DNA from: Nonomuraea sp. MG754425
GTDB lineage: Bacteria > Actinomycetota > Actinomycetes > Streptosporangiales > Streptosporangiaceae
Length of the DNA: 64,000 nt
Direction: 5' to 3'
Assembly (NCBI RefSeq): GCF_021699195.1
Contig: NZ_SSXE01000017.1
Span: forward strand, 140,792-204,791
Under the pieces are notes generated by a model. The model did not search any database. It was not told the DNA's origin and saw nothing but the letters and a program-made list of their open reading frames with translations. The position numbers and the translations under genes are program-made. Positions 50,654-60,633 of the stretch are shown here, in pieces. Every line of letters begins with the position of its first letter. The first letter of the stretch is position 1.

Positions 50654-51670
50654 TCAGGATTCGCGTACGACGAGGTGGCCCGCCACGACGTGGTGGCCTG
50701 GCTCCGGGTGGCCGTCGATGGCGGCCAGCAGGAGTTCGGCGGCGCGGCGGCCGATCTCCTCCAACCCCAGGTCGACTGTCGTCAACGGCGGCCGGGCAGC
50801 CTCCGCTACCAGGTCCCAGTTGTCGACGCCGACGACGCCGACCTGCATGGGAAGAGCGATCCCGGCCTCACGCAGCCCGTCGGTCACGCCGCGGGCCACC
50901 ACGTCGTTGCCGCAGAAGATGCCGTCCACATCGGGGTGGGCTCGCAGCAGTTGGGCAGCGGCGAAGCGCCCCCATGCCTCGGTCCAGTTGCCGAAGAAGG
51001 GCTCGCCGACGAGGTCCAGGCCGTGACCGGCCAGCGCCTCGATCATGCCGTCGGCGCGTTCGCGGGCCGAGGCGTGGGAGTGCGGGCCGGTGATGTGGGC
51101 GATGCGCCGGCGGCCCGTCTTGACCAGGTGCTCCGCGGCCAGGCGGGCGGCGCCGCGCTCGTCGCTGACGACGTTGCAGTCGTGGGGGTCGCTGCTGGGC
51201 GCGAAGGCGTACACGACGGGGACGGGCAGGTCGTGGCCCAGGGGGCGGCGCGCGTCGGTGCGGCGCCCGGCGACGATGATGCCGTCGACCCTGCGTTCGA
51301 GCAGCTTGCGCAGGTGGTGCTGCTCGCGGATGGGGTCGTCGCGGCTGTCGCACAGGAAGGCGATCATCTCGCCGGCGGCCAGGGAGTCCTCGGCGCCGCG
51401 CATTACGGGGATGCTGAACCGGCCGTAGCTGTCGGTGGTGATGACGCCGACGGTGAACGTGCGCCCGGACAGCAGGCTGCGCGCGATGGTGTTCGGGGCG
51501 AAGCCCAGTTCCTCGGCCGCGGCGCGCACGCGGGCACGGGTCTCCTCGCGGAGATTGCCACGGCCGTTGAGCGCCTTGGACGCGGTGCCCAAGGACACGC
51601 CGGCCCTGGCGGCCACGTCCGCGATGCCGACGCGACGGCCTGCGGCCTGGGGAGAAAGATCCTCGGTCAT
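50654..51670 (-). CDS. LacI-family transcriptional regulator
   Basis: 338 aa. Helix-turn-helix at residues 14-38 (VGIADVAARAGVSLGTASKALNGRGNLREETRARVRAAAEELGFAPNTIARSL), then a periplasmic-binding-like effector domain (TFTVGVITTDSYGRFSIPVMRGAEDS, HITGPHSHASARERADGM, VDGIFCGNDVVARGV). Divergent from the GH127/ABC/GH2 locus with two palindromes in the gap; it probably represses that locus until a released sugar binds. Confidence 0.93.
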   Translation of the reverse strand: MTEDLSPQAAGRRVGIADVAARAGVSLGTASKALNGRGNLREETRARVRAAAEELGFAPNTIARSLLSGRTFTVGVITTDSYGRFSIPVMRGAEDSLAAGEMIAFLCDSRDDPIREQHHLRKLLERRVDGIIVAGRRTDARRPLGHDLPVPVVYAFAPSSDPHDCNVVSDERGAARLAAEHLVKTGRRRIAHITGPHSHASARERADGMIEALAGHGLDLVGEPFFGNWTEAWGRFAAAQLLRAHPDVDGIFCGNDVVARGVTDGLREAGIALPMQVGVVGVDNWDLVAEAARPPLTTVDLGLEEIGRRAAELLLAAIDGHPEPGHHVVAGHLVVRES

Positions 51671-51743
51671 GTGCTGTTCTTCGTGATAGGTGACGGGGGC
51701 TGCTCGATCACAAGAGTAAGCCGGAAATCATGCGGTCCCGCTG

Positions 51744-51757
51744 AGGAAAATTTTCCT
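51744..51757. promoter_or_regulatory. Perfect 14-bp palindrome, LacI-type operator candidate
   Basis: AGGAAAATTTTCCT, 73 bp upstream of the lacI-like start. The 430-bp region 51671-52103 otherwise holds only the operators and an uncertain 5' end of the GH127 gene. Confidence 0.5.
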
Positions 51758-51910
51758 ACACGCTACATCAGCGAGAGCTGACGCCGATAGGCGGCCGGGG
51801 CCATCGCGGGCCACCAGCTCTTCATGGCGACGTTCTGAGCTTGGTTTTCGTGCTGCCCGGCGGGCAGGGGTCTTGACCGGTTCAGCGACACAGTCCTATG
51901 TTGACGGACG

Positions 51911-51922
51911 GGAAAACGTTTC
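51911..51922. promoter_or_regulatory. AAACGTTT-centred LacI-type operator candidate
   Basis: GGAAAACGTTTC contains the 8-bp palindrome AAACGTTT with the central CG typical of LacI/GalR-family sites. It lies on the GH127 side of the divergent region. Confidence 0.5.
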
Positions 51923-52103
51923 ATTCCTGTTTCCTGACGTGGCCATGCCGCCCTCACTCCCCCGTCCACCTGCGATCGATCCCGATGTCACCCGCGCAGC
52001 GGTGGGACGGCGTCTTCAGCGACCCTGCCGACCGCTCCGCGATCTCCACGAGAGGCAACAGCAGAACGTGCACATTCAAGACGCGCCGCCCCGAACCCGG
52101 ATC

Positions 52104-53972
52104 ATGGGCCCAGCCGTACCGCGAAGGCCGGCGCGACTTGCACCGATGCCGCTGGACGCGGCGCGGCTGGACCCCGCCTCCCTGCTCGGCGGCTGGCAGG
52201 AGCTCAACGCCGCGGCCACCATTGCGCACTGCGTCGACAACGTGGAGCGGACCGCCGCCATCGACAACTTCCGGCGCCTGGCCACGGCCGGCCCGGACGG
52301 CCCGCAGGGCACGTTCAGGGGCCCCTGGTTCGCCGACTCCGACCTGTACAAGACGCTGGAGGCCATCGGCTGGGAAGCCGGGCGCAGCGGCACCGACCGG
52401 TGGGCCGACCTGCTGTCGGAAGTGGCGGACCTGTTCGAACAGGTGCAGACCCCGGACGGCTACCTCAACACCTACGTCCAGGGCACCCCGGGCAGGGAGC
52501 CGTTCGCCGACCCCGAGTGGACCCATGAGCTCTACTGCGCGGGCCACCTCATGCAGGCGGCCGTGGCGCTGCATCGCGGCGGCGGCGACGGGCGTTTCCT
52601 CGCGGTCGCCCGGCGCGTGGCCGACCAGATCGTGCGCGAGTTCGGGGCGGACGGCCGGCCGGTCGTCGACGGCCATCCCGAGGTGGAGACGGCCCTGGTC
52701 GAGCTCTACCGCGAGACCGGCGACGAGTCCTACCTGCGCGCCGCCGAGCTGCAGGTCGAACGCCGCGGGCATCGCTCGCTGCACGTCGGCCGCTTCGGTT
52801 CGCAGTATTACCAGGACCACCTGCCGGTACGGGAGGCGACCGAGGCCATCGGACACTCGGTGCGGCAGCTCTATCAGGCCGCCGGGGTCACGGACGTCTA
52901 CCTGGAGAACGGCGACGAGACACTGCTGGAGGCGATGGAGCGGCTGTGGGACAGCGCCTTCGGCACCAAGATGTACATCATCGGCGGGCACGGCTCGCGG
53001 CACCGCGACGAATCCTACGGCGACCCGTACGAGCTGCCCCCGGACCGCGCCTACGCCGAGACCTGCGCGTCCATCGCGGCCCTGCAGTGGTGCTGGCGGA
53101 TGCTGCTGGCGACGGGCAGGGCCCGCTACGCCGAGGAGATGGAGCGCGCGCTGCTGAACGCGATCGCCGCCTCCATGGACGACACCGGCACCGCCTTCTT
53201 CTACTCCAATCCCCTCCAGTTGCGCACCGGCCACGACGGCTCGCACGAGGACGCGCCGAGCGAGCGCCTGCCCTGGTACAACTGCGCCTGTTGCCCGCCG
53301 AACCTGGCCCGCCTGCTGGCCTCGATGAACGGCTACGCGGCCACGTCCGGCCCAGAGGGGGTGCACCTGCACCTGCTCACGGCGGGCACGTTCACCGGGG
53401 AGAGGCTGACCGCCGTCGTCGAGACCGGCTACCCCTGGGACGGCGACGTGCTGGTGACCGTCAGCGGCGGCGGCGAACTGGCCGTCCGGGTACCGGCCTG
53501 GGCCACCGGCGCCACCGTCGCGGTGAGCGGGGGGCGCGTGCTCGCCGGCCCCGTCCCCGGCGACTACCTGCGCGTGGCGTGCGAGGACGGCGCCACGGTG
53601 CGCCTGACGCTGCCGATGACGCCGCGCCTGGTGCGCGCCGACGAGCGCGTCGATGCCGTGCGCGGCTGCGTGACCGTCATGCGCGGGCCGCTGGTGTACT
53701 GCGTCGAGCAGGCCGACCTGCCCGAGGACGTCCTGGTCGAGCAGCTCCGCCTCGACCCCTCGTCCCCTGTCGTCGAGGAGCGCACGCCAGGCGACGTCAC
53801 ACCCGTCCGGCTGCGCCTGTCCGGCACGATCCAGCCGCCGGAGGCGGAACTGTACCGCCCGTACGGCCCGGCTCCCGCGGCCCGTACGCCGATCACCTTC
53901 ACCGCCATCCCGTACCACGCCTGGGCCAACCGCGGCCCTGGAGCCATGCGCGTGTGGATCCCGACCGCCTGA
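52104..53972 (+). CDS. GH127-family glycoside hydrolase (beta-L-arabinofuranosidase-like)
   Basis: 622 aa from ATG 52104; the start is uncertain because no clear ribosome site is seen, and the frame is open further upstream. Family marks: N-terminal TIAHCVDNVERTAAIDNFRRL, the (alpha/alpha)6 barrel segment EWTHELYCAGHLMQAAVALHRG, HGSRHRDESYGDPYELPPDRAYAETCASIAALQW (Glu and first Cys of the metal site) and WYNCACCPPNLARL (three further Cys, including the nucleophile). These four Cys/Glu ligands make up the Zn site of characterised GH127 enzymes. No signal peptide, so it should act on imported oligosaccharides. Confidence 0.92.
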   Translation: MGPAVPRRPARLAPMPLDAARLDPASLLGGWQELNAAATIAHCVDNVERTAAIDNFRRLATAGPDGPQGTFRGPWFADSDLYKTLEAIGWEAGRSGTDRWADLLSEVADLFEQVQTPDGYLNTYVQGTPGREPFADPEWTHELYCAGHLMQAAVALHRGGGDGRFLAVARRVADQIVREFGADGRPVVDGHPEVETALVELYRETGDESYLRAAELQVERRGHRSLHVGRFGSQYYQDHLPVREATEAIGHSVRQLYQAAGVTDVYLENGDETLLEAMERLWDSAFGTKMYIIGGHGSRHRDESYGDPYELPPDRAYAETCASIAALQWCWRMLLATGRARYAEEMERALLNAIAASMDDTGTAFFYSNPLQLRTGHDGSHEDAPSERLPWYNCACCPPNLARLLASMNGYAATSGPEGVHLHLLTAGTFTGERLTAVVETGYPWDGDVLVTVSGGGELAVRVPAWATGATVAVSGGRVLAGPVPGDYLRVACEDGATVRLTLPMTPRLVRADERVDAVRGCVTVMRGPLVYCVEQADLPEDVLVEQLRLDPSSPVVEERTPGDVTPVRLRLSGTIQPPEAELYRPYGPAPAARTPITFTAIPYHAWANRGPGAMRVWIPTA

Positions 53973-54058
53973 CCGGCTTCCTCCCACCCCCCGCCGGGCC
54001 GCCCGGAGGCGGCCCGGCTCACCGCCCGCACGCGGCGCGGGCAGAAAGCGAAGTCACC

Positions 54059-55333
54059 ATGAGAACTACGAGGCTCGCGGCCGTGGTGGCCGCTCTCGCG
54101 ATCGCCGTCTCGGCCTGTGGGGGTGGCGACGGAGGTCAGACGTCGGCCGCGAGCGACAAGCCGACCGGCACCGCCACCTTGTGGGTGCGCGACAGCGCCA
54201 AGGGCTTCATCAGTCTCCTCACCGACCAGTACAACAAGACGCACGAGGGCAAGGTGACGGTCACGATCGTGCCGTCCGGCAGCTTCGTGCAGAAGTTCGG
54301 CACCGCGGCGGCCTCCGGGGCGGGACCGGACATCACCTCGATCGACCTGGTGTACGCGCCGTACTTCGCGTCCAAGGGCGTGTTCGAGGACCTCACCCCC
54401 GTGCTGAACTCGCTGACCTGGAAGGACGGGCTCAGCCAGGCGCACAGGAAGCTCGCGGTCTACGACGGCAAGACCTACGCCCTGCCGTTCACCGCCGAGG
54501 CGTCGGTCACCTTCTACAACAAGGACCTGTTCAAGAAGGCCGGCCTCGACCCCGACAAGCCGCCCGCGAACTACGCCGAGATGCTGACGGCGGCGCGGGC
54601 GATCCGCAAGCTCGGCAGCGACTACTACGGCTTCACCATGGCCGGCCAGTGCGGCGGCTGCAACATCTTCGAGTTCGCCCCGCACGTGTGGGCCAGCGGC
54701 GGGAAGATCCTGTCCGACGACGGCAAGTCCGCGCTGTTCGACAGCACCGAGGTCACCGACGCCCTGAGCTTCTACCGCCAGATGTGGACCGAAGGGCTCA
54801 TGCCTCCCTCGGCGAAGACCGACGGCGGCAGCGTGCAGCCGCAGTCCTTCCAGAGCGGCAAGGTCGGCATGGTGAACCTGGGCGCCTTCTTCGTGCAGAC
54901 GCTGGTGGCGGACAAGAAGTTCGACTTCGGGGCCACGCCGATCGTGGGCAAGGAGGGCGGCACCGCCTCGTTCGCGGGCGGCGACCAGATCGCGGTCACC
55001 AAGAGCGCCAAGAACAAGGCCGTGGCCTACGACTTCATCAAGTGGGCCACCAGCGAGGAGGCGCAGACCATCCTGGCGAAGAACTCCATCGTCCCGATCC
55101 GCACCGACCTCATCGACAAGATCTACGCGCCGCTCGACCCGCGCTACAAGGTGCTCGGCGAGGCGATGTCCACCGGGCAGACCCCGTACAGCGTGGTCGA
55201 GAACGCGATCATCAACGACAACAACGGCCCCTGGGCCAAGATGATCAACCAGGCGGTGTTCGGCGCCGGCGACATCAAGGCGGCGCAGGCCGCGGCGAAG
55301 CAGGCCGCCCAGCAGATCATCGACCAGGGCTGA
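54059..55333 (+). CDS. Sugar ABC transporter substrate-binding lipoprotein
   Basis: 424 aa. Lipoprotein signal peptide with lipobox AVSACGG. The family 1 extracellular solute-binding fold is seen as LWVRDSAKGFISLLTDQYNKTHEGKVTVTIV, VQKFGTAAASGAGPDITSIDLVYAPYFAS, YALPFTAEASVTFYNKDLFKKAGLDPDKPPANYAEM and AGGDQIAVTKSAKNKAVAYDFIKWATSEEAQ. Binds the oligosaccharide for import through the next two gene products. Confidence 0.93.
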   Translation: MRTTRLAAVVAALAIAVSACGGGDGGQTSAASDKPTGTATLWVRDSAKGFISLLTDQYNKTHEGKVTVTIVPSGSFVQKFGTAAASGAGPDITSIDLVYAPYFASKGVFEDLTPVLNSLTWKDGLSQAHRKLAVYDGKTYALPFTAEASVTFYNKDLFKKAGLDPDKPPANYAEMLTAARAIRKLGSDYYGFTMAGQCGGCNIFEFAPHVWASGGKILSDDGKSALFDSTEVTDALSFYRQMWTEGLMPPSAKTDGGSVQPQSFQSGKVGMVNLGAFFVQTLVADKKFDFGATPIVGKEGGTASFAGGDQIAVTKSAKNKAVAYDFIKWATSEEAQTILAKNSIVPIRTDLIDKIYAPLDPRYKVLGEAMSTGQTPYSVVENAIINDNNGPWAKMINQAVFGAGDIKAAQAAAKQAAQQIIDQG

Positions 55334-55409
55334 GGACCGATGCCCGCCGCGGCGCCCGGCGTCGCGGCGGCGCGCACCACATCGGCCGAGCCGGCCGAAG
55401 GAGGGCTGC

Positions 55410-56366
55410 ATGACCGAGACCGCTATCCCGAACGTGACGCCGAGCAGGCCGGGCACCGCCGTACCGGCGCGGCCACGCGGGCCCCGGCTCACCACCGGAC
55501 GGCGCCGCCAGTTGCTGGGGATGGCCATGGTGGCACCCGCCCTGGCCGTCGTCACCGTGTTCTTCCTCGTCCCGCTCGTCATGACGTTCTGGATGTCGTT
55601 GCACGAGTGGCCACTGCTGGGCGAGCACCAGTTCGTCGGGCTCGCCAACTACATCAAGGCGCTGGACGACTCCGAGTGGCTGAACGCCATCCGCTTCACC
55701 CTCGAATACACCGCGCTGATCACCCCGATCCTGTTCGCCGCGGGCCTCGCGCTGGCCTTCCTCGTGCACCGCGAGAGCCGGGCGGCGCGGATCTTCCAGT
55801 CCGTCTTCTTCCTGCCCGTGGTGATCGGCTTCGCGGCGGCCGCGTACCTGTGGCTCTACCTCGCCCAGCCCGGCCTGGGCCCGCTGTCGGACCTGGCCGT
55901 ACGATCCGGGCTCGGCAGCCGCGACACCAACTGGTTCGCCACCGCCACCAGCGGCCTGCTCATCGTCACCGCGATGGTGGTGTGGAAGGTCGCCGGCATG
56001 CAGATGCTCCTGCTGCTGTCGGGCCTGCAGTCGATCCCGGGCGAGCTGACCGAGGCGGCGCGCATCGACGGCGCCGGCCGGTGGAAGGTGTTCCGGCACG
56101 TCACGCTGCCGCTGCTGCGGCCGACCCTGGCGCTGGTGCTGGTCTTCTCCGTGGCCGGCTCCCTGCTGGCCTTCGACCAGTTCTACATCATGACCAACGG
56201 CGGGCCGTCCAACGGCACGATCACCGCCGTCTACCAGATCTACCGCACGTCCTTCATCAACTTCGAGCTCGGCTACGGCGCCGCGCTGTCGGCCATGCTC
56301 ATGGTCGTGCTGGCCGCGGTCAGCGCCCTGCAGATGCTCCTACTGCGCAACTCGGACCACTCATGA
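55410..56366 (+). CDS. Sugar ABC transporter permease, MalF type
   Basis: 318 aa with six hydrophobic segments and the EAA loop EAARIDGAGRWKVFRHVTLPLLRPT. Segments PALAVVTVFFLVPLVMTFWMSLHEW and TNGGPSNGTITAVYQIYRTSF are typical of the family. Overlaps the next permease by ATGA. The ATPase is not encoded here and is probably a shared MsiK-type protein. Confidence 0.93.
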   Translation: MTETAIPNVTPSRPGTAVPARPRGPRLTTGRRRQLLGMAMVAPALAVVTVFFLVPLVMTFWMSLHEWPLLGEHQFVGLANYIKALDDSEWLNAIRFTLEYTALITPILFAAGLALAFLVHRESRAARIFQSVFFLPVVIGFAAAAYLWLYLAQPGLGPLSDLAVRSGLGSRDTNWFATATSGLLIVTAMVVWKVAGMQMLLLLSGLQSIPGELTEAARIDGAGRWKVFRHVTLPLLRPTLALVLVFSVAGSLLAFDQFYIMTNGGPSNGTITAVYQIYRTSFINFELGYGAALSAMLMVVLAAVSALQMLLLRNSDHS

Positions 56367-57217
56367 ACCTCATCGCCGACGTCCGCCGGACGCTCCCGCG
56401 CGCCGCCTGGTGGGCCGCCTGCCTGTGCGTCTCCGTCGTCACCCTCTATCCGCTGTACACGATGCTGTCGCAGTCGCTGAAGACGCCCGCCGAGGCGACG
56501 GAGAACCCGCCCACGCTCTACCCGCACGGGCTCTCGCCGGAGAACTACACGGCTCTCGGGAACACGGGACAGGTCGGCGTCTGGCAGCACGTCGGCAACA
56601 GCCTCGTGGTGGCCGCGGGCGCGACCCTGCTGACCGTGGTGCTGGCCACCCTGGCCGGCTACGGCTTCGCCAAGCTGCGCTTTCGCGGCAGCGGGGTGCT
56701 GTTCTTCGTCATCCTGGCCACCTTCATGATCCCGTTCCAGGCGATCATCACGCCGCTGTTCTCGATCCTGCACGGCATGGGGCTGAGCAACACGCTGCTC
56801 GGCCTCGCCCTCGTCTACACGACGTTCCAGCTCCCGTTCGGCATCTTCCTGATGCGCAACAGCTTCGCGGCGCTGCCGCCGAGCATCGAGGAGGCCGCTC
56901 TCACGGATGGCTGCGGGCTCGTCGGCGCGATGGCCCGCGTCCTGCTGCCGGTCGCGATCCCCGGCGTGATCAGCACCGCGCTGTTCACGTTCTTCGCCTC
57001 CTGGAACGAGTTCTTCGCGGCGCTGATCCTCGTCACCGACGAGGCCAAGTTCACCCTGCCCGTGACGCTGACCGTGCTCGCCTCCAACCAGCTCGGCACC
57101 CTCAACTGGGGCCTCACACAGGCCGGCGTCGCCGTCACCGCCATCCCGTGCATCGTGCTGTACCTGCTGCTGCAGCGGTACTATGTCACCGGCCTCGTCG
57201 CCGGCGCCGTCAAATGA
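56363..57217 (+). CDS. Sugar ABC transporter permease, MalG type
   Basis: 284 aa, six hydrophobic segments. EAA loop EEAALTDGCGLVGAMARVLLPVAIPG and FTFFASWNEFFAALILVTDEAKFTLPV near the C-terminus are the standard MalG marks. Second channel subunit. Confidence 0.93.
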   Translation: MNLIADVRRTLPRAAWWAACLCVSVVTLYPLYTMLSQSLKTPAEATENPPTLYPHGLSPENYTALGNTGQVGVWQHVGNSLVVAAGATLLTVVLATLAGYGFAKLRFRGSGVLFFVILATFMIPFQAIITPLFSILHGMGLSNTLLGLALVYTTFQLPFGIFLMRNSFAALPPSIEEAALTDGCGLVGAMARVLLPVAIPGVISTALFTFFASWNEFFAALILVTDEAKFTLPVTLTVLASNQLGTLNWGLTQAGVAVTAIPCIVLYLLLQRYYVTGLVAGAVK

Positions 57218-57236
57218 CGCCCCACCCGGAGCACAC

Positions 57237-59702
57237 ATGACCACCGCGCGTGTCACCCGCACCCCTCTCGCCGCCGGATGGACAGCCGAGGCGGGCGCGG
57301 CCGGCCGCATTCCTCCGCACGTACGGGCGTACGGCCCGATCCCCGCCACCGTCCCGGGAACCGTGCACACCGACCTGCTCGCAGCCGGCCTCATCGACGA
57401 CCCCTACCTCGACGACAACGAGCGCACCCAAGGCTGGATCGGCGCAGCCGACTGGACCTACCGGCGCGAGCTGAGGTGGGAACCCGACGGCAGTGAACGC
57501 CAGGAACTCCTCTTCCACGGCATCGACACCGTCTCGGTCATCCGGCTCAACGGCGCCGTCCTCGGCACCACCCGGAACATGCACCGCAGCCACCGCTTCG
57601 ACGTCACCGGCCTGCTCAACGACGGCGCCAACGATCTGGCCGTCGAGTTCACCTCCGCGATCAGGGCGGCCGACGCCGCCGGCGTCGAACTCGGCTACCG
57701 CCCCCACACCAACCACCACCCCTACAACGCGATCAGGAAGATGGCCTGCGCCTTCGGCTGGGACTGGGGCATCGACACCTCGACCTGCGGCCTCTGGCGG
57801 CCCGTCGTCCTGGAGACCTGGTCCGTGGCGGCGATCTCCGAGCTGCGGGCGGCCGGCGTCGTACGCGCGGGGATCCCGACGGCCGTCGTCGACGTGACGA
57901 TCAGGCGCACCGACGACCGAGACCTGGCCCTGCACGTCACGGTCGCCGGCCGCAGCACCGTCCACTCCCTTGCCGGCGACCAGAGCCACGCCACCATCGA
58001 GATCGCCGCTCCGGACGCCGCACTGTGGTGGCCGCGCGGACACGGCCAAGCGGCGCTGCACGACCTGCGCGTCGAACTGCTGCACGCCGGAACCGTCCTC
58101 GACGGGCAGAGCCGGCGCATCGGATTCCGCACCGTCGAACTGCACACCGAACCGGACGAGAACGGCACCCCCTTCCGCATCGCGATCAACGGCCAGAACG
58201 TGCTCATCCGCGGCGCCAACTGGATCCCCGACGACGCCTTCCCCCACCGGGTGGACCGCCCGCGATACGCCCGAAGACTCGACCAGGCCGAATTCGCCGG
58301 CATCAACCTGCTCCGCGTCTGGGGCGGCGGCATCTACGAACTGGACGACTTCTACGCCGAGTGCGACGCACGCGGCATCCTGACCTGGCAGGACTTCCTC
58401 TTCGCGTGCGCCGCCTACGCCGAGGAGGAGCCCCTGTGGTCGGAGATCGAGGCCGAGGCGCGCGAAGCCGTGACCCGTCTCGGCTCACACCCGTCCCTGG
58501 TGCTCCTCAACGGCAACAACGAGAACCTCTGGGGGCACCAGGAGTGGGGCTGGACCTCCGGGCTCGACGGGCAGACCTGGGGAGAGCGCTACTACTACGA
58601 CCTCCTCCCGGGGATCGTGAACGAGCTCGCCCCGCACGTCGCCTACACGCCCGGCAGCCCGTACAACCCCGCGCGCGGCGACCGGCAGAACGACCCGGCT
58701 CACGGAACCGTTCACATCTGGGACGTGTGGAACGAGAAGGACTACCAGCACTACCGGGACTACCGCCCCCGATTCGTGTCGGAGTTCGGCTGGCAGGGCC
58801 CACCGACCTGGTCGACGCTCACCCAGTCGATCTCGGACGACCCGCTCACGCCCGAGTCGCCGGGAATGCTCGTCCATCAGAAAGCCGCACGGGGCAACAC
58901 GAAACTGACCAACGGTCTCCTGCGCCATCTCCCGCTTCCGCGCGACATGCGCGACTGGCACTGGGCCATGTCGCTGAACCAGGCCGTCGCCGTCCGTACC
59001 GGCATCGAGTGGTTCCGCTCGCTCACCCCCCTGTGCACGGGCACGATCGTGTGGCAGCTCAACGACTGCTGGCCTGTCACCTCATGGGCGGCGGTGGACG
59101 GCTACGGCCGCCGCAAACCGATGCTCTTCGCCCTGCGGCACGCGCACGCCGAACGACTGCTCACCATGCAGCCGGACGACGGCGATCTGACGGTGACCGC
59201 CGTCAACGACACCGCGCGGCCGTGGTCCGGCACCCTCACCCTCGACCGGCGCCGCTACGACGGAACCGTCCTGACCAGCGAGAGAACCCCGCTCGAGATA
59301 CCGCCTCGCGGCAGCGCCACCCACGTCGCGAGCCCGGCCCTGGCGACGCCCGGGGACGCCGCGGGCGAACTGCTCGTCGCCACGTTCTCCGGCGCCCGCG
59401 CACACTGGTTCTTCACCGAGTACCGGGAATCCGGCCTGGAAGCGCCGAAGGCGCAGGTCACCGCGGCGCGAACACCCGACGGCTGGGCGGTGACGATCCT
59501 CGCCGCGAATCTGCTGCGGGACGTCGTGCTGTTCGCCGACCTGCTGGATCCGGAGGCGGTCGTCGAGGACGGCCTCGTCACACTCCTGCCCGGCGAGACC
59601 GTCACCATCCGCGTCCGGGGCGCCGTGGACGCCGGCCCGGGTGACTTCGCGGGTGCGCCCGTGTTGCGCAGCGCCAACGACCTGCTGGTCACCGAGTCGT
59701 AG
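57237..59702 (+). CDS. GH2-family beta-mannosidase
   Basis: 821 aa from ATG 57237, 19 bp after the permease. Sugar-binding and sandwich domains come first (TVPGTVHTDLLAAGLIDDPYLDDNERTQGWIGAADWTYRRE, CAFGWDWGID), then the barrel with RGANWIPDDAFPHRV, LRVWGGGIYE, the acid/base LNGNNENLWG and the nucleophile FVSEFGWQGPPTW, and WQLNDCWPVTSWAAVD. This is the usual beta-mannosidase layout. No signal peptide, so it is cytosolic. It would remove mannose from imported glycans whose arabinose the GH127 enzyme releases. Confidence 0.93.
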   Translation: MTTARVTRTPLAAGWTAEAGAAGRIPPHVRAYGPIPATVPGTVHTDLLAAGLIDDPYLDDNERTQGWIGAADWTYRRELRWEPDGSERQELLFHGIDTVSVIRLNGAVLGTTRNMHRSHRFDVTGLLNDGANDLAVEFTSAIRAADAAGVELGYRPHTNHHPYNAIRKMACAFGWDWGIDTSTCGLWRPVVLETWSVAAISELRAAGVVRAGIPTAVVDVTIRRTDDRDLALHVTVAGRSTVHSLAGDQSHATIEIAAPDAALWWPRGHGQAALHDLRVELLHAGTVLDGQSRRIGFRTVELHTEPDENGTPFRIAINGQNVLIRGANWIPDDAFPHRVDRPRYARRLDQAEFAGINLLRVWGGGIYELDDFYAECDARGILTWQDFLFACAAYAEEEPLWSEIEAEAREAVTRLGSHPSLVLLNGNNENLWGHQEWGWTSGLDGQTWGERYYYDLLPGIVNELAPHVAYTPGSPYNPARGDRQNDPAHGTVHIWDVWNEKDYQHYRDYRPRFVSEFGWQGPPTWSTLTQSISDDPLTPESPGMLVHQKAARGNTKLTNGLLRHLPLPRDMRDWHWAMSLNQAVAVRTGIEWFRSLTPLCTGTIVWQLNDCWPVTSWAAVDGYGRRKPMLFALRHAHAERLLTMQPDDGDLTVTAVNDTARPWSGTLTLDRRRYDGTVLTSERTPLEIPPRGSATHVASPALATPGDAAGELLVATFSGARAHWFFTEYRESGLEAPKAQVTAARTPDGWAVTILAANLLRDVVLFADLLDPEAVVEDGLVTLLPGETVTIRVRGAVDAGPGDFAGAPVLRSANDLLVTES

Positions 59703-59817
59703 CGGGGTGAGCCCGCGGGCAGGAGTGCGGCAAGCCGGTGTTCGCGCCACCGCCCGAGGACATCGTTCCACCGCCGGACACCCCCCAACGGGTCGAACCC
59801 TGCGGTGATCTAGGTTT

Positions 59818-60633
59818 GTGACTGTGCGGATCATCTCCCTGAACGCCTGGGGCGGCGCCATGTTCGACGACCTCGCGCCCTGGCTCGACACGTGTGACGC
59901 CGACATCCTGTGCCTGCAGGAGGTGACGCGCACTCCGGATCTCGGCGGCTGGACCCGGTTCGACGACGCGCACCGGTCGCTGCCGCAACGCGCGAACCTG
60001 CTGGCCGACGTCCGCTCGCGGCTGCCCCGCCATCACGACCTGTTCGCCGTCAGCGACACCGGACCGGTCCGCGACCACGAGCGACGCGTCCACCACCAGG
60101 ACTTCGGCGTGGCCACTTTCGTCGCCGAGACGCTTCCTGTCGTCGGACTGCGGACGGCGTTCGTGCACGGCGGCTACGCCGAACACCACGACGACTGGCC
60201 GAGCCAGAACCGGCCCAGAACCGCGCTGGCGGTACGCGTCCTCGACCGCCGGGCGGACCGGTTCGTCACCGTCGTCAACCTGCACGGCCTGCGGGACGCG
60301 AGTGGCAAGGCCGACACCCCGGCCCGCCACGCACAGGCCGAGCGGCTCGCCGAACTCATCACCGGGGTCCGCGAACAGGGCGACCTGACGGTGGTCTGCG
60401 GCGACCTCAACCTGCTGCCCGGCAGTCACACCTTCCGGATCCTGGCCGGGCTCGGCCTGACCGACCTGGTCGGGGACGCCGACACCAGGACCTCCCACTA
60501 CGCCAAGCCCGTCCGGCACGCCAGCTACCTGCTCGTCTCCGACCCCGCCGCCGTGGAACGGTTCGAGATCATGACCGCGCCCGAGGTGTCCGACCACCGC
60601 GCCCTGATGGTGCAGACCGTCACCGCGCCGTAG
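59818..60633 (+). CDS. Endonuclease/exonuclease/phosphatase-fold protein
   Basis: 271 aa with GTG start. EEP-fold residues: IISLNAWGG (Asn), ILCLQEV (Glu), VVNLHGL (His), TVVCGDLNLLPGSHTF (Asp-x-Asn) and VSDHRALMV (Asp-His). All metal and catalytic positions are present. It follows the mannosidase after 115 bp and could be a late gene of that unit or independent. Such proteins hydrolyse phosphodiesters, including sphingomyelin-like lipids, inositol phosphates or nucleic acid. Confidence 0.88.
   Translation: MTVRIISLNAWGGAMFDDLAPWLDTCDADILCLQEVTRTPDLGGWTRFDDAHRSLPQRANLLADVRSRLPRHHDLFAVSDTGPVRDHERRVHHQDFGVATFVAETLPVVGLRTAFVHGGYAEHHDDWPSQNRPRTALAVRVLDRRADRFVTVVNLHGLRDASGKADTPARHAQAERLAELITGVREQGDLTVVCGDLNLLPGSHTFRILAGLGLTDLVGDADTRTSHYAKPVRHASYLLVSDPAAVERFEIMTAPEVSDHRALMVQTVTAP

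Noticed and set aside
51954..55648. Two very long - strand open frames (about 680-690 codons)
   Set aside because: They are antisense to the GH127 and sugar-binding protein genes, which are certain; no domain or start signal supports them.
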